The position numbers and the translations under genes were made by a program. The notes below the pieces were generated by a model that saw nothing but the letters and a program-made list of their open reading frames with translations, did no database searches and was not told the DNA's origin. A DNA stretch of 52,787 nucleotides from Streptococcus suis (GTDB lineage: Bacteria > Bacillota > Bacilli > Lactobacillales > Streptococcaceae), in NCBI RefSeq assembly GCF_002960625.1, contig NZ_POJH01000023.1:1-52787 (forward strand), read 5' to 3'. Below are positions 32,625 through 42,844 of this stretch, in pieces (position 1 is the stretch's first letter; each line of letters begins with the position of its first letter).

Positions 32625-33438
32625 CCTTCTTAAATTCCTCGTGTGCTTGATCGACTATATTTCTTATTTCACTGTGTTCAATCGGGCTAGGCTGGTTTGA
32701 TTTTTCCAAATGAGCTAAAAATTCCGTGTTACCATGACCGCCTTGAACAGGTGAAAAACTAAGGCTCTTTACAGAAAAACCGGTTACGACAGCCATAGCA
32801 GTCACATCTTCCAAGACCTTGATGTGAACTGCCTTATCCTTGACAATTCCGTTCTTACCGATATGCTCCCGACCTGCTTCAAATTGGGGTTTAACCAAGG
32901 CTACAACCTGACCACCGTCTACCAAAATCTTGTGAAGAGCTGGTAAAATCAAGCCTAGAGAGATAAAACTGACATCAATCGAAGCAAAACTTGGTTGACC
33001 CACTTCAAAATCAGCCAACTCAGCATAACGGAAATTGTACTGTTCCATGCTGATGACACGCTCGTCCTGGCGCAATTTCCAAGCCAGCTGATTGGTTCCG
33101 ACATCAACAGCATAGACCTGCTTGGCGCCAGCCTGCAACATAACATCCGTAAATCCGCCTGTCGAAGCCCCAATATCAATGGTCGTTTGCCCCTCAACTG
33201 ATAGGTCGAAAACCTGCAAGGCCTTTTCCAATTTCAGACCACCACGGCTGACATACTTGAGTTTCTCTCCCTTGAGCTTGAGCTCAACTCCCTCGTCAAT
33301 CTTCTCGCCAGGTTTGTCGTATCGCTCGCCGTTGATAACTGAAATAACTAGCCCAGCCATAACACCGCGCTTGGCCTGCTCTCTGGTTTCAAAAAGCCCC
33401 TGTTTGTAAGCCAGTACATCTACTCTTTCCTTAGCCAT
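32617..33438 (-). CDS. tlyA: TlyA family rRNA 2'-O-methyltransferase
   Basis: A 273-residue protein: an N-terminal S4 RNA-binding domain (about 3-62, ERVDVLAYKQGLFETREQAKRGV) and an FtsJ-like methyltransferase with DIGASTGGFTDVML as the SAM site, IDVSFISL and LVKPQFE. TlyA methylates cytidines of 16S and 23S rRNA in mycobacteria, which affects capreomycin sensitivity. In Firmicutes the same protein (YqxC) is less studied. It overlaps ispA by 8 bases and argR by 8, so it is tightly coupled. Confidence 0.92.
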   Translation of the reverse strand: MAKERVDVLAYKQGLFETREQAKRGVMAGLVISVINGERYDKPGEKIDEGVELKLKGEKLKYVSRGGLKLEKALQVFDLSVEGQTTIDIGASTGGFTDVMLQAGAKQVYAVDVGTNQLAWKLRQDERVISMEQYNFRYAELADFEVGQPSFASIDVSFISLGLILPALHKILVDGGQVVALVKPQFEAGREHIGKNGIVKDKAVHIKVLEDVTAMAVVTGFSVKSLSFSPVQGGHGNTEFLAHLEKSNQPSPIEHSEIRNIVDQAHEEFKKDE

Positions 33439-34300
33439 TGATTCGTAAACTTTCTATGATTTTTTTGATTTCTTCTCTTGAAAACGGGACTAGTTGAGCC
33501 ACTTGATCTAGCTCACTGCTTGCTTGATTCAGGCTGTCTTCTAGAAAGACTTTTGAGGCCTCCAAGCCCATCAGAGCTGGGTAGGTAGATTTCTCTGCCA
33601 ATAGATCCTTTTGCGGTGTTTTTCCGATTTCCTCAAAAGTGGCCGTCACATCCAATATATCATCCCGCACCTGAAAGGCTAGACCGACTAATTGACCTGC
33701 TTTTCGCAAAAGGTGGATAACCTCATCTGACTGTCCAGCAATCAAACCAGCTGCGACAAAGGGAAAGGTCAATAATTTTCCAGTCTTATTGGCATGGATG
33801 GCTTGTAATTGTTCGAGAGATAATTTTTGTCCCTCGCCTGCCATATCCAAGACCTGACCAGCAACCATTCCAAAAGTCCCTGATGCCTGAGAAAGCTCTC
33901 TCACGAGAGCAAGGATGGTCACAGCTGGCAAATCTACCTGAGCCAAAAAACCAAAAGGATCTAAAAACAGACTGTCCCCTGCTAAAATAGCTGTCGCTTC
34001 GTCGAATTTCTTATGGTTGGTCAAACGTCCCCGACGGTAATCATCATCGTCCATGGCTGGCAGATCATCATGTATCAGACTACCAGTGTGAATGAGCTCG
34101 ACACAGGCAGCTACTTGGTAATGAGCTTGTTTTAATTCCACTCCAAAAGACTCCAAGAGGGTTAAGAGGAGCAAGGGACGAATTCGTTTCCCGCCAGCCT
34201 GTAGCGAATAAAGAACCGCTTGGTTGAGGCGTTCTGCTACCTGAGGTTCATAAAAACCTGCCATGGTTTCCTCAAGTTGCTGCAATTTACTGGCTCCCAT
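33431..34300 (-). CDS. ispA: Farnesyl diphosphate synthase (short-chain polyprenyl synthase)
   Basis: Condenses IPP with DMAPP and GPP to make farnesyl diphosphate, the primer for undecaprenyl phosphate in wall synthesis. At 289 residues it has the first Asp-rich motif DDLPAMDDDDYRRG near 85 and the second DDILD near 215, with GKRIRP and SQASGTFGMVAGQ nearby. The mevalonate genes at 22-26 kb make its substrate. The start overlaps the xseB stop (TAATG), so translation is coupled. Confidence 0.93.
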   Translation of the reverse strand: MGASKLQQLEETMAGFYEPQVAERLNQAVLYSLQAGGKRIRPLLLLTLLESFGVELKQAHYQVAACVELIHTGSLIHDDLPAMDDDDYRRGRLTNHKKFDEATAILAGDSLFLDPFGFLAQVDLPAVTILALVRELSQASGTFGMVAGQVLDMAGEGQKLSLEQLQAIHANKTGKLLTFPFVAAGLIAGQSDEVIHLLRKAGQLVGLAFQVRDDILDVTATFEEIGKTPQKDLLAEKSTYPALMGLEASKVFLEDSLNQASSELDQVAQLVPFSREEIKKIIESLRING

Positions 34301-34515
34301 TAGTTCATCTCCGCTTCACTGCCATCTGCCTGCATGACCTTGACCAAGGTCTTTTCAGCTTCAGCAAGTGTCTTTTGTAAATCCTTAGATAAAACCATAC
34401 CCTTTTGAAACTCGGCAAGTGCCTCTTCCAAGGCTACATCCCCACGCTCCAATTTGGTTACAATTCCTTCTAATTCAGCTAAATTTTCTTCAAATGTTTT
34501 TGTCTTTTTGGACAT
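34300..34515 (-). CDS. xseB: Exodeoxyribonuclease VII small subunit
   Basis: A 71-residue helical protein that joins XseA in exonuclease VII, which degrades single-stranded DNA. The family motif [32 protein letters not shown] is complete, though longer than can be quoted in one run by rule; key residues are FEE near 8, LEGIV near 16 and the GDVALEEAL block near 25. It overlaps xseA by 26 bases and ispA by one. Confidence 0.95.
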   Translation of the reverse strand: MSKKTKTFEENLAELEGIVTKLERGDVALEEALAEFQKGMVLSKDLQKTLAEAEKTLVKVMQADGSEAEMN

Positions 34516-35833
34516 GATTTACCTCCACATCAAGTTGACCATCCTTCATCTGAATGGTCAGGTGTTCACCCTTTTGTATCGTTTCCACACTGTCTAAAAC
34601 CCGACCATCTTGTAAAAGCATGGCATAGCCACGAGCTACAATGCGACTGGTATCTAGCATGGTCAAGGCCTCAATCAGCTTGTCTGCCTTGGACATCTTG
34701 TTATCATAAATATTGGCCATATTGCTCTTCAAGAGTCGTTCCTGCTGGATAATTCTTTCTTGGAAACTCTCGACTTTACGGCCAAGTTGTAGGCCTTGTA
34801 GGCGTTGATTGAGTAATAAGCTAGCCTGTTTCTGCTGGCTATATACTTCTTTCATCCGTGTCTGCAACTGATTGGTCAAGCGGTCTAATTTTTGCAAATA
34901 ACCATCGTATAAGCGTTCAGGCTGTCGAAACATAACTGATTGGCTAATTTTCTCAAGCTGACCTCTCAGGAATTTCAAGCGATTGGTCATGGCCTGATAG
35001 GCTCGATTTTCCTGCTGACTTAAATAGCCCAGCAAATCTGCCTTGGTCACAGGGGTCGCCAATTCTGCTGCAGCTGTCGGAGTGGCTGCCCTTCGGTCTG
35101 CCACAAAGTCTGCCAGAGTTGTATCTGTTTCGTGACCCACACTGGAAATGATAGGAATACGTGATTCAAAAATAGCCCGAACCACTATTTCCTCATTGAA
35201 AGCCCACAGGTCTTCAATAGAACCACCGCCACGACCAACAATGAGGACATCCAAATCATCACGCTCATTGGCTTTTTGGATATTGGCAACAACTTCCTGG
35301 GCAGCCCCATCTCCTTGCACCTTGGTCGGATAGAGGACAATCTCTACGCCTGGAAAACGTCGACTGACTGTGGTAATAATATCTTGAATGACCGCTCCAC
35401 TAGGACTGGTAATGACACCGATTTTCTTAGTAAACCGTGGCAATTCTTGCTTGAATTCTTGCTTAAATAGTCCTTCCTGGGTCAGAGCTTGTTTGAGCTG
35501 CTCAAACTTGATAGCCAAGGCTCCAATACCATCTGGCTCTGCCTTTTCAATTATGATGGAATAAGCACCACTAGGCTCGTACAATTGCACACGACCAACC
35601 GCATTGATTTTCATTCCCTCTTCAAGATCAAAGCCCAGATTTTTGTAGACACCAGCCCACATGGTCGCTTGGATGACCGCCTTGTCATCCTTGAGCGAAA
35701 AATATTGATGGCTAGGTCGTTTGCGGAAATTGGACACTTGCCCTGTTAAATAGACCTTCTCCAAATAAGGATCGCGGTCAAACTTTAATTTTAAATACTT
35801 AGTTAGATGGCTAACCGTTAAATATTCAACCAT
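34490..35833 (-). CDS. xseA: Exodeoxyribonuclease VII large subunit
   Basis: The catalytic subunit of exonuclease VII, 447 residues. It has an N-terminal OB fold (about 5-100, [21 protein letters not shown]), a central nuclease region with [30 protein letters not shown] and [27 protein letters not shown], then a long coiled coil. I start at 35833, where AAGGAG lies seven bases upstream. A frame start 26 codons further would sit before the promoter. It is the first gene of the six-gene operon ending with recN. Confidence 0.93.
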   Translation of the reverse strand: MVEYLTVSHLTKYLKLKFDRDPYLEKVYLTGQVSNFRKRPSHQYFSLKDDKAVIQATMWAGVYKNLGFDLEEGMKINAVGRVQLYEPSGAYSIIIEKAEPDGIGALAIKFEQLKQALTQEGLFKQEFKQELPRFTKKIGVITSPSGAVIQDIITTVSRRFPGVEIVLYPTKVQGDGAAQEVVANIQKANERDDLDVLIVGRGGGSIEDLWAFNEEIVVRAIFESRIPIISSVGHETDTTLADFVADRRAATPTAAAELATPVTKADLLGYLSQQENRAYQAMTNRLKFLRGQLEKISQSVMFRQPERLYDGYLQKLDRLTNQLQTRMKEVYSQQKQASLLLNQRLQGLQLGRKVESFQERIIQQERLLKSNMANIYDNKMSKADKLIEALTMLDTSRIVARGYAMLLQDGRVLDSVETIQKGEHLTIQMKDGQLDVEVNHVQKDKNI

Positions 35834-35871
35834 GTCCACTCCTTCTGTCTGTATCTCTACCATTATACCAA

Positions 35872-35880
35872 AAATTGCAC
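35872..35880 (-). promoter_or_regulatory. Extended -10 promoter of the xseA operon
   Basis: TGGTATAAT on the minus strand (hexamer 35872-35877). No good -35 is seen. Confidence 0.6.
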
Positions 35881-35944
35881 ATTTATACAGAACTGGACAC
35901 ATCATTTCCAATAGCTTTCCTGTGTTTTTTTCTGCAATTTGCTA

Positions 35945-35950
35945 TATAAT
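35945..35950 (+). promoter_or_regulatory. -10 of the zinc metallopeptidase gene
   Basis: TATAAT 48 bases before the ATG. The intervening leader has a GAACTTG/CAAGTTC inverted repeat ahead of AAGGAG. Confidence 0.55.
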
Positions 35951-35997
35951 AGTTTGTGAGAAAAAGGAACTTGATAACAAGTTCTAAGGAGATTTAT

Positions 35998-36906
35998 ATG
36001 AAAATTGATGATTTACGAAAAAGTTCCAATATTGAAGACCGCAGGGGACAAAGAAGCTCCGGTTCGTCTTACTCTGGTGGTTCAGCTGGTGGAAATATCT
36101 TACTTAGCCTGCTCTTCTCCCGTCTGGGATGGAAGGGAAAATTGGTGCTAGTGGTCCTCCTCTTTGCCTTTGGTGGCATGTCCAATCTAGGTGGTCTACT
36201 TTCACCAACAACCAACACCAATCCATATCAGTCTAGCCAGGTTACGACAAGTGGTAGCAGTGTTTCTGACGCAGATGCAGAATTCATGAGTAAGGTACTG
36301 GCCTCAACAGAAGATTTTTGGACACAAGAGTTTGCAAGAAATGGTCTAACCTACCAAGCACCAACCCTTGTTTTCTATACGGACCAGACCCAAACAGGCT
36401 GTGGAACCGGCTCTGCTCAAGCCGGCCCCTTCTATTGTTCAGCTGACCGAAAGATTTATATCGATACTTCTTTTTATCAAGAACTTGCTAGCAAATACAA
36501 GGCTGCTGGTGACTTTGCCATGGCCTATGTCATCGCTCATGAGGTCGGTCACCATGTCCAAAATGAATTGGAAGTCCTTGGTGCCTACCACCAAAAACGT
36601 GCTCAATTATCAGACAAGGAAGGCAATGCCCTCAATGTCCGTCTAGAATTGCAAGCTGACTACTATGCAGGAGCCTGGGCCAAATATGTCGATGGTCAGG
36701 GTATCTTAGATGTTGGCGATATTGATGAAGCCATGAATGCTGCCCATGCAGTTGGTGATGACACTCTTCAACAAGAAGCCTACGGCCGTACTGTCCCAGA
36801 TAGTTTCACCCACGGTACTTCTGAGCAACGTAAAAAATGGTTTAACCTCGGCTATACCTATGGTGACCTTGCCCACGCCGACACCTTCTCAGTAAGCAAT
36901 CCATAA
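35998..36906 (+). CDS. YpfJ-type neutral zinc metallopeptidase
   Basis: A 302-residue membrane-anchored protein of the neutral zinc metallopeptidase (YpfJ) family. It has a polar Ser/Gly-rich N terminus, one hydrophobic segment (about 45-66), then an outside domain with four cysteine-containing stretches (CGTGSAQAGPFYC). The HEVGHHVQ zinc helix (HExxH) is near 181, with the third ligand region ELQADYYAGAWA. The start at 35998 follows AAGGAG; the longer frame from 35956 begins at the promoter. Substrate is unknown. Monocistronic, with terminator. Confidence 0.87.
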   Translation: MKIDDLRKSSNIEDRRGQRSSGSSYSGGSAGGNILLSLLFSRLGWKGKLVLVVLLFAFGGMSNLGGLLSPTTNTNPYQSSQVTTSGSSVSDADAEFMSKVLASTEDFWTQEFARNGLTYQAPTLVFYTDQTQTGCGTGSAQAGPFYCSADRKIYIDTSFYQELASKYKAAGDFAMAYVIAHEVGHHVQNELEVLGAYHQKRAQLSDKEGNALNVRLELQADYYAGAWAKYVDGQGILDVGDIDEAMNAAHAVGDDTLQQEAYGRTVPDSFTHGTSEQRKKWFNLGYTYGDLAHADTFSVSNP

Positions 36907-36910
36907 AAGC

Positions 36911-36939
36911 AATCCCCAGTTTCATGACTGGGGATTTTC
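36911..36939 (+). terminator. Terminator after the zinc metallopeptidase gene
   Basis: AATCCCCAGT pairs with ACTGGGGATT around a six-base loop, followed by TTCTT. Confidence 0.85.
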
Positions 36940-36943
36940 TTAT

Positions 36944-36973
36944 AAAAAAATGAGGTCAGCTCTTGCCAACCTC
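36944..36973 (-). terminator. Terminator after folD
   Basis: On the minus strand GAGGTTGGC pairs with GCTGACCTC (two G-U pairs), followed by ATTTTTTT. Confidence 0.8.
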
Positions 36974-36983
36974 GCCTACTTAC

Positions 36984-37832
36984 CTATTTCCCACTTCTGA
37001 CACAAGCCTCATAAGTTTGCTCCATGAGCATGGTAATGGTCATAGGGCCAACTCCACCTGGAACAGGGGTAATATGACTAGCAACTTCTGCTACCTCATC
37101 ATACTTGACATCCCCAATCAGTTTGCCATTTTCATCACGGTTCATGCCCACGTCAATCACTACTGCACCTGGCTTGACAAATTCCTTGGTTACAAAATGT
37201 CCACGACCAATCGCAACGACTAAAATATCCGCCTGACGAGCCAATTCTGCAAGATTTTTTGTACGTGAATGAGCGATGGTTACAGTTGCATTGGCATCCA
37301 AAAGGAGCTGGGCCATAGGTTTGCCAACGATGTTGGAACGACCAATAACCAGAGCTGTTTTGCCTTCTAAATCTATCTGGTATTCCTTGAACATTTCCAT
37401 AATACCCGCGGGTGTGGATGGAATCATGACCGGGTGGCCTGACCAGAATTTACCCATGTTGGTCGGGTGGAAACCGTCCACATCCTTGTCTGGATCAATG
37501 GCTAACAAGACTTTCTCTTCACTGATATGGGATGGTAGTGGCAACTGTACCAAGATCCCATGCCATGCATCATCTTGATTGTAGCGCTCAATCAATTCCA
37601 AAAGTTCTTCTTCTGAAATGCTAGCTGGCACTCGTACAACCTCACTCTTAAAGCCAGCAGCAAGGGCTGAACGTTCTTTATTGCGGACATAGACCTGACT
37701 GGCTGGGTCTTCTCCAACCAAAATAACGACCAAGCCTGGTACCAGGCCCTTTTCCACTTTTAATCGAGCTGTTTTTTCTGCCAGAGCTGCCTGCATTTTG
37801 GCTGCCAAGGCCTTTCCATCAATCACTGTCAT
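36984..37832 (-). CDS. folD: Methylenetetrahydrofolate dehydrogenase/cyclohydrolase
   Basis: A bifunctional one-carbon enzyme that turns 5,10-methylene-THF into 10-formyl-THF for purines and formyl-Met. At 282 residues it has [15 protein letters not shown] with the catalytic lysine near 54-56, QLPLP near 97, DVDGFHPTN and the NADP site [17 protein letters not shown] near 164, ending [15 protein letters not shown] minus-strand TATAAT (37860-37865) is the likely -10. GAGGAG lies 11 bases before the ATG. No THF riboswitch is seen. Confidence 0.95.
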   Translation of the reverse strand: MTVIDGKALAAKMQAALAEKTARLKVEKGLVPGLVVILVGEDPASQVYVRNKERSALAAGFKSEVVRVPASISEEELLELIERYNQDDAWHGILVQLPLPSHISEEKVLLAIDPDKDVDGFHPTNMGKFWSGHPVMIPSTPAGIMEMFKEYQIDLEGKTALVIGRSNIVGKPMAQLLLDANATVTIAHSRTKNLAELARQADILVVAIGRGHFVTKEFVKPGAVVIDVGMNRDENGKLIGDVKYDEVAEVASHITPVPGGVGPMTITMLMEQTYEACVRSGK

Positions 37833-37918
37833 TGCTTAAAATCTCCTCATTTTTTCTTCATTATACCCTATTTGCCACTGATTTGACTAGGTTCTCACCC
37901 AATTCATCTGAAAACAGC

Positions 37919-37944
37919 AAAAAACTCCGAACAATGTCGGAGTT
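37919..37944 (-). terminator. Terminator after the ABC transporter operon
   Basis: AACTCCGA pairs with TCGGAGTT. On the minus strand TTTTTT follows. Confidence 0.85.
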
Positions 37945-37948
37945 CCCT

Positions 37949-38683
37949 TTACAAGACTTTGGATAAGAAATCCTTGGTCCGTTCTTCCTTGGTGTGTTCA
38001 AAAACTTCTTCTGGAGTTCCATCTTCAACAATGTAGCCTCCATCCATAAAGATAACACGATCTGCCACTTCACGCGCAAAGCCCATTTCATGGGTTACGA
38101 TTACCATAGTCATACCTGACTTGGCCAAGTCCTGCATAACCGCAAGTACCTCACCAACCATTTCAGGATCAAGAGCAGAAGTTGGTTCATCAAAGAGCAA
38201 GACATCTGGATCCATGGCCAAACCACGGGCAATAGCAATCCGCTGTTGCTGACCACCTGATAGACTTTGTGGATAGGCATCCGCCTTGTCAGGTAATCCA
38301 ACTTTTGCCAACAATTCATGTGCCTTAGCCTCTGCCTCTGTCTTAGCAATTCCTTTTGTCTTAATAGGTGACAGGGTAATATTTTCTAATACGGTCATAT
38401 TTGGAAAAAGGTTAAACTGCTGGAAAACCATCCCCATCTTCTCACGCATCTTGAAAATATCATTTGATTTATCCGTAATATCGACACCTTCAAAAGTCAC
38501 CGTTCCCTTGGTCGGTACCTCTAAGAGATTCATGGTACGCAAGAATGTTGACTTCCCAGAACCAGATGGACCGATGATGACAACCACTTGACCTTGCTGG
38601 ATATCTAAATCAATCCCTTTTAAAACTTCATTTTCACCAAAATACTTATGAAGATCTTTTATAGAAATAATTGCTTCTGTCAT
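37949..38683 (-). CDS. Polar amino-acid ABC transporter ATP-binding protein
   Basis: A 244-residue ATPase of the PAAT importers (GlnQ/ArtM type). Walker A GPSGSGKS is at 37-44, the Q loop at [15 protein letters not shown], the signature [16 protein letters not shown] near 137 and Walker [13 protein letters not shown] near 160. It is encoded directly after its permease. No substrate-binding protein gene is beside it, so specificity (glutamine, arginine or others) is open. Confidence 0.93.
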   Translation of the reverse strand: MTEAIISIKDLHKYFGENEVLKGIDLDIQQGQVVVIIGPSGSGKSTFLRTMNLLEVPTKGTVTFEGVDITDKSNDIFKMREKMGMVFQQFNLFPNMTVLENITLSPIKTKGIAKTEAEAKAHELLAKVGLPDKADAYPQSLSGGQQQRIAIARGLAMDPDVLLFDEPTSALDPEMVGEVLAVMQDLAKSGMTMVIVTHEMGFAREVADRVIFMDGGYIVEDGTPEEVFEHTKEERTKDFLSKVL

Positions 38684-38684
38684 C

Positions 38685-39365
38685 TTAGTGTCCTCCCTTG
38701 TTTAATTTTTTCTCAAGAGCTTGAATGCCTAGGGTCAAAATACTGGTCATCATCAAATAATAGAAGGCTGCAAAAATAAGCGGACTTTGAGTGAGATAAG
38801 TCGTTGTCGCAACTGTCTGAGCACCATTCCACAACTCAATAACACCAATGGTTGACAGGAGCGAACTGTCCTTAACAATAGTCACAAACTCATTTCCCAA
38901 AGCAGGGAGAATATTCTTGATAGCCTGTGGCATAATGACATAGCGCATGGCTTGTTTTGGACGAATACCCAATGAATAAGCAGCTTCCAATTGACCTTTT
39001 GGCACAGCATTGATACCCGCACGAATGGTTTCAGAAACATAGGCACCTGAGTTCATTGAAATGACAATAATCCCTGGAATTAAACGCGTCAAATCTACAT
39101 CTAAGATTCCAATTTGGATAGTCGGCGCCACAAAGTTGGTCATGGCAAAGGCAATCATAATCTGTACTACCATTGGAGTACCGCGGAAAATCCAGACATA
39201 AATATTGGCAAGCCAAACCAGAACCTTATATCTACTGCGTTGGGCAAAGGCCAAGAGCGTCCCTAAAATACTACCAAAGAAAACCGAGAAAAAAGCGATA
39301 ATAAGGGTTACAAGGGCCCCATAATTAAAATATGCCCAATAATCAGGCAAGAAAGAAAAATCCAT
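38685..39365 (-). CDS. Polar amino-acid ABC transporter permease
   Basis: A 226-residue membrane permease with five helices and the HisMQ-type coupling loop [22 protein letters not shown] near 140-161. The N-terminal [22 protein letters not shown] and the [11 protein letters not shown] segment are typical of GlnP/HisM-like subunits. It ends one base before the ATPase ATG. GAGGAG precedes its start, and TGGTATAAT (hexamer 39397-39402, minus) is the promoter. Confidence 0.92.
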   Translation of the reverse strand: MDFSFLPDYWAYFNYGALVTLIIAFFSVFFGSILGTLLAFAQRSRYKVLVWLANIYVWIFRGTPMVVQIMIAFAMTNFVAPTIQIGILDVDLTRLIPGIIVISMNSGAYVSETIRAGINAVPKGQLEAAYSLGIRPKQAMRYVIMPQAIKNILPALGNEFVTIVKDSSLLSTIGVIELWNGAQTVATTTYLTQSPLIFAAFYYLMMTSILTLGIQALEKKLNKGGH

Positions 39366-39396
39366 TCATTCACTCCTCAAATATGATTTAGACACC

Positions 39397-39405
39397 ATTA
39401 TACCA
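39397..39405 (-). promoter_or_regulatory. Extended -10 of the ABC transporter operon
   Basis: TGGTATAAT on the minus strand, about 32 bases before the permease ATG. Confidence 0.55.
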
Positions 39406-39465
39406 TTTTTGTATATTTATGCAACTGTTTTTGCTTAGATATTCATTTTATTGCAAGAAAAAAGC

Positions 39466-39488
39466 ACCTATCGGTGCTCGAGCTTGTT
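39466..39488 (-). terminator. Terminator after the DUF1797 gene
   Basis: AGCACC-TATC-GGTGCT hairpin. On the minus strand TTTTTTCTT follows. Confidence 0.85.
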
Positions 39489-39489
39489 C

Positions 39490-39720
39490 TTAGTACAACA
39501 ATTCGTAGATTTCCATCGCAATCAAGTCAATGCTGTCAAACGTATAGGTTTCACGAGCAGCAACATCACGCAAGGTAAATACTGAACCATTTTCCTCGTC
39601 ATAGCTATAAGCCACTTCTGCAACAACAACACCTTCACGCTCAAAATTACGTTTCAATGTACCGCCATCGTTAGCCATAGCTTCCAGACGATTGATAATT
39701 CTCACCAAATGTGATTCCAT
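39490..39720 (-). CDS. DUF1797 (YkuJ-like) small protein
   Basis: A 76-residue acidic cytosolic protein resembling the YkuJ/DUF1797 family of low-GC Gram-positives: an N-terminal helix (HLVRIINRLEAMANDGGT) and a beta-rich middle (VAEVAYSYDEENGSVFTL). Function is unknown. AGGAGAAG precedes the ATG. It is a single gene with its own terminator. Confidence 0.78.
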   Translation of the reverse strand: MESHLVRIINRLEAMANDGGTLKRNFEREGVVVAEVAYSYDEENGSVFTLRDVAARETYTFDSIDLIAMEIYELLY

Positions 39721-39846
39721 ATTCCTTCTCCTAATCCTTTTTATAAAAACATTTTACCACATATTATAAAAAAAGTCTTGATTTTTCAACATTTTCTTGT
39801 CAGTTCCAAGGCATCCAAGTGATTATGTTCCGAATATAGCAGTTTC

Positions 39847-39874
39847 TTGATTATTCCCTAAATCTTGTTATAAT
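39847..39874 (+). promoter_or_regulatory. Promoter of clpE
   Basis: TTGATT (39847-39852), a 16-base spacer and TATAAT (39869-39874). Confidence 0.7.
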
Positions 39875-39886
39875 AAAGCTATAACT

Positions 39887-39914
39887 GACCTTTATTGACT
39901 ATTTGACAAAGGTC
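39887..39914. promoter_or_regulatory. CtsR-type operator in front of clpE
   Basis: Read on the minus strand, AGTCAAT-AAA-GGTCAGT resembles the CtsR heptad repeat RGTCAAANANRGTCAAA. A further GTCAAA unit adjoins, and the whole is flanked by GACCTTT and AAAGGTC in inverted orientation. It begins about 13 bases after the clpE -10, where a repressor would block transcription. clp genes are the classic CtsR targets. Confidence 0.65.
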
Positions 39915-39938
39915 CATTCTAAAGAAAGAGGTAGAACG

Positions 39939-42167
39939 ATGCTCTGTCATAACTGTAAAATCAACGATGCAACCATCCATCTCTATACCAATCTAAATGG
40001 TAAGCAACAACAGGTAGATCTCTGCCATAACTGCTACCAAATTATGAAAACTGACCCAAATAATGCTATTCTAAAAGGATTGGGAGATTTGACCAATCCA
40101 AATAATATGGACCCTTTCAGCGAGTTCTTCAATCACTTGGGAGGCTATCCAGGAAACACTCCAGCTGGCAAGAAACGTGACCAAACCCCACCAACACAAG
40201 CAGGAGGGAACAACGGGCGTGGTGGGCAAACTCCACCACCTCAGCAACCACAACAACCAAATGGACTTTTAGAAGAGTTTGGTATCAATGTGACGGAAAT
40301 TGCCCGCCGTGGTGATATTGACCCAGTGATTGGCCGTGACCAAGAAATTACACGTGTCATCGAAATCCTCAACCGCCGTACCAAGAACAATCCTGTCCTC
40401 ATCGGTGAGCCAGGTGTCGGTAAAACCGCTGTTGTTGAAGGGTTGGCTCAAAAAATTGTCGACGGCGATGTGCCACAAAAATTGCAAGGTAAGGAAGTCA
40501 TCCGATTAGACGTTGTCAGCCTGGTACAAGGGACTGGTATCCGTGGTCAATTTGAAGAACGCATGCAAAAACTAATGGAAGAAATCCGTAATCGTCGTGA
40601 GATTATCCTCTTTATCGACGAAATCCACGAGATTGTCGGTGCTGGCTCTGCTGGTGATGGCAATATGGATGCTGGAAATATCCTCAAACCCGCCCTTGCC
40701 CGTGGCGAAATGCAGCTAGTCGGTGCAACAACCCTCAACGAATACCGGATTATTGAAAAAGATGCAGCCTTAGAACGCCGCATGCAACCTGTAAAGGTCG
40801 AAGAACCAAGCGTTGAAGAAACCATTATCATTCTCAAGGGTATCCAGAATAAGTATCAGGATTACCACCATGTCAAATACTCTGACGCAGCTATTGAAGC
40901 TGCTGCGGTTCTTTCAAATCGCTATATCCAAGACCGTTTCTTGCCAGACAAGGCCATTGACCTACTGGACGAAGCTGGTTCTAAGATGAACCTGACCCTC
41001 AATTTTGTTGATCCAAAAGAAATCGACCAACGCTTAATTGATGCCGAAAATCGTAAGGCCCAAGCAACTCGTGACGAGGACTATGAAAAGGCTGCCTATT
41101 TCCGTGACCAGATTGCCAAGTATAAGGAAATGCAAAAAGCAACCATCAGCGAGGAAGATATTCCCCTCATTACTGAAAAGGAAATTGAAGCCATCGTAGA
41201 ACAAAAAACCAACATACCTGTTGGCGATTTGAAAGAAAAAGAACAATCTCAATTAATCAACCTGGCTAGCGATCTCAAGGCACATGTTATCGGTCAAGAT
41301 GAAGCTGTTGATAAGATTGCCAAGGCCATTCGCCGCAACCGTGTTGGTCTTGGAGCGCCAAACCGCCCAATCGGCTCCTTCCTCTTTGTCGGACCAACCG
41401 GTGTCGGTAAAACAGAGCTGTCCAAGCAACTAGCGATTGAACTCTTCGGTTCAGCCGATAGTATGATTCGCTTCGATATGTCTGAGTACATGGAGAAACA
41501 TGCCGTTGCCAAGCTAGTCGGTGCCCCTCCAGGCTATGTAGGCTATGAAGAAGCCGGTCAGCTAACTGAAAAAGTCCGCCGCAATCCTTACTCTCTCATC
41601 CTCTTGGATGAAGTAGAAAAAGCCCACCCTGATGTCATGCACATGTTCCTCCAAGTCCTAGACGACGGCCGTCTGACAGATGGACAGGGACGCACGGTCA
41701 GCTTCAAAGACACCATTATCATCATGACTTCAAATGCTGGAACTGGTAAGGTTGAAGCAAGTGTAGGCTTTGGAGCAGCCATGGAAGGTCGCACCCAGTC
41801 GGTTCTTGGCCAACTCAGCAATTTCTTCAGTCCAGAATTCATGAACCGCTTTGACGGAATCATCGAGTTCCAACCACTCAGCAAGGAAAACCTTCTCGAA
41901 ATTGTCAGCCTCATGCTTGATGATGTCAACAAACGCTTGTCTAATAACGGTATTAGCTTACATGTGACAGATAAGGTCAAAGAAAAGCTAGTTGATCTAG
42001 GTTACGATCCAAAAATGGGGGCTCGGCCACTACGCAGAACCATTCAGGATCAGATTGAAGATGCTATTACAGACTTCTACTTGGAAAATCCAAGCGAAAA
42101 AGACCTTCGCGCTGTTATGACCAGCAAGGGGAACATTCAAATCAAGGCACATACAAAAACAAAATAA
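39939..42167 (+). CDS. clpE: ATP-dependent Clp protease ATP-binding subunit ClpE
   Basis: A 742-residue Hsp100 unfoldase that feeds ClpP and helps shut down the heat-shock response. It has an N-terminal zinc finger (CHNC at 3-6 and CHNC at 30-33), which defines ClpE, and a Gly/Pro/Gln-rich linker. AAA domain 1 has GEPGVGKT near 157 and FIDEIHE. A UVR domain (about 365-400) follows, then AAA domain 2 with GPTGVGKT near 488 and [13 protein letters not shown]. The start at 39939 follows AAAGAGG. The twelve-codon longer frame would cross the CtsR site and is rejected. Regulation by CtsR is likely. Confidence 0.95.
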   Translation: MLCHNCKINDATIHLYTNLNGKQQQVDLCHNCYQIMKTDPNNAILKGLGDLTNPNNMDPFSEFFNHLGGYPGNTPAGKKRDQTPPTQAGGNNGRGGQTPPPQQPQQPNGLLEEFGINVTEIARRGDIDPVIGRDQEITRVIEILNRRTKNNPVLIGEPGVGKTAVVEGLAQKIVDGDVPQKLQGKEVIRLDVVSLVQGTGIRGQFEERMQKLMEEIRNRREIILFIDEIHEIVGAGSAGDGNMDAGNILKPALARGEMQLVGATTLNEYRIIEKDAALERRMQPVKVEEPSVEETIIILKGIQNKYQDYHHVKYSDAAIEAAAVLSNRYIQDRFLPDKAIDLLDEAGSKMNLTLNFVDPKEIDQRLIDAENRKAQATRDEDYEKAAYFRDQIAKYKEMQKATISEEDIPLITEKEIEAIVEQKTNIPVGDLKEKEQSQLINLASDLKAHVIGQDEAVDKIAKAIRRNRVGLGAPNRPIGSFLFVGPTGVGKTELSKQLAIELFGSADSMIRFDMSEYMEKHAVAKLVGAPPGYVGYEEAGQLTEKVRRNPYSLILLDEVEKAHPDVMHMFLQVLDDGRLTDGQGRTVSFKDTIIIMTSNAGTGKVEASVGFGAAMEGRTQSVLGQLSNFFSPEFMNRFDGIIEFQPLSKENLLEIVSLMLDDVNKRLSNNGISLHVTDKVKEKLVDLGYDPKMGARPLRRTIQDQIEDAITDFYLENPSEKDLRAVMTSKGNIQIKAHTKTK

Positions 42168-42178
42168 GTAGGAAAAGC

Positions 42179-42209
42179 GGGACTGGTAACTTGACCAGTT
42201 CCATTTTTT
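42179..42209 (+). terminator. Terminator after clpE
   Basis: GGGACTGGT pairs with ACCAGTTCC around a five-base loop, followed by six T. Confidence 0.85.
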
Positions 42210-42285
42210 CAAAAATCCTTCCTCACATATAAAAAATACCTAATTTGACCAGAAAAGGCTAGTCTGATGAAAAATGTAAGAAAAA

Positions 42286-42294
42286 TGGTATAAT
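42286..42294 (+). promoter_or_regulatory. Extended -10 of the NUDIX gene
   Basis: TGGTATAAT, hexamer 42289-42294, about 37 bases before the ATG. Confidence 0.6.
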
Positions 42295-42330
42295 ATAGTC
42301 ATCTCAATTGAAAAAAGGACTTAGTTTACT

Positions 42331-42789
42331 ATGAATATTGCCGTTTTTGGAGAAAAGAAGGCTGACGTAGACTATCAAAATCGATTTGGTGTCTATGCTG
42401 TTATCCCGGATGAAAATAAAGAAAATATCATCCTCGTTCAAGCACCAAATGGTGCCTGGTTCCTACCAGGTGGGGAAATCGAAAAAGGGGAAAATCATCT
42501 CATCGCCCTAGAACGCGAACTAATGGAAGAGCTTGGTTTTACAGCCGAAATTGGTCACTATTATGGTCAGGCTGACGAATATTTCTACTCTAGCCATCGA
42601 GATACCTACTTCTACAACCCCGCTTACATCTATCAAGTGACCAGCTACCACCAGGTCGGCCTACCTTTAGAGGATTTTAACCACATTGCCTGGTTCCCAA
42701 TCGATGAGGCCATCGAAAAACTCAAACGAGGCAGTCACAAGTGGGGAATTGAACAATGGAAATTGCAAGAAAATGTGTCTGATAACTAG
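42331..42789 (+). CDS. NUDIX hydrolase
   Basis: A 152-residue NUDIX protein with a complete box: GGEIEKGE near 50, then RELMEELGF, matching Gx5Ex7REUXEEXGU. Such enzymes hydrolyse nucleoside diphosphate-X compounds (oxidised nucleotides, sugar nucleotides, NADH). The N-terminal YQNRFGVYAVIPDE suggests an MutT/ADP-ribose-type fold, but the substrate is unknown. It has its own promoter and is separated from DUF1827 by 55 bases. Confidence 0.9.
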   Translation: MNIAVFGEKKADVDYQNRFGVYAVIPDENKENIILVQAPNGAWFLPGGEIEKGENHLIALERELMEELGFTAEIGHYYGQADEYFYSSHRDTYFYNPAYIYQVTSYHQVGLPLEDFNHIAWFPIDEAIEKLKRGSHKWGIEQWKLQENVSDN

Positions 42790-42807
42790 CCAAAACACCC
42801 CCTAGCG

Positions 42808-42816
42808 TGCTATAAT
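42808..42816 (+). promoter_or_regulatory. Extended -10 of the DUF1827 gene
   Basis: TGCTATAAT, hexamer 42811-42816, 29 bases before the ATG. Confidence 0.6.
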
Positions 42817-42844
42817 GGAACTAAAGAGATGTAGGAGGTTCCAC

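Noticed and set aside
36984..37900. THF riboswitch before folD
   Set aside because: The space from the -10 to the ATG is under 30 bases, too short for the element.
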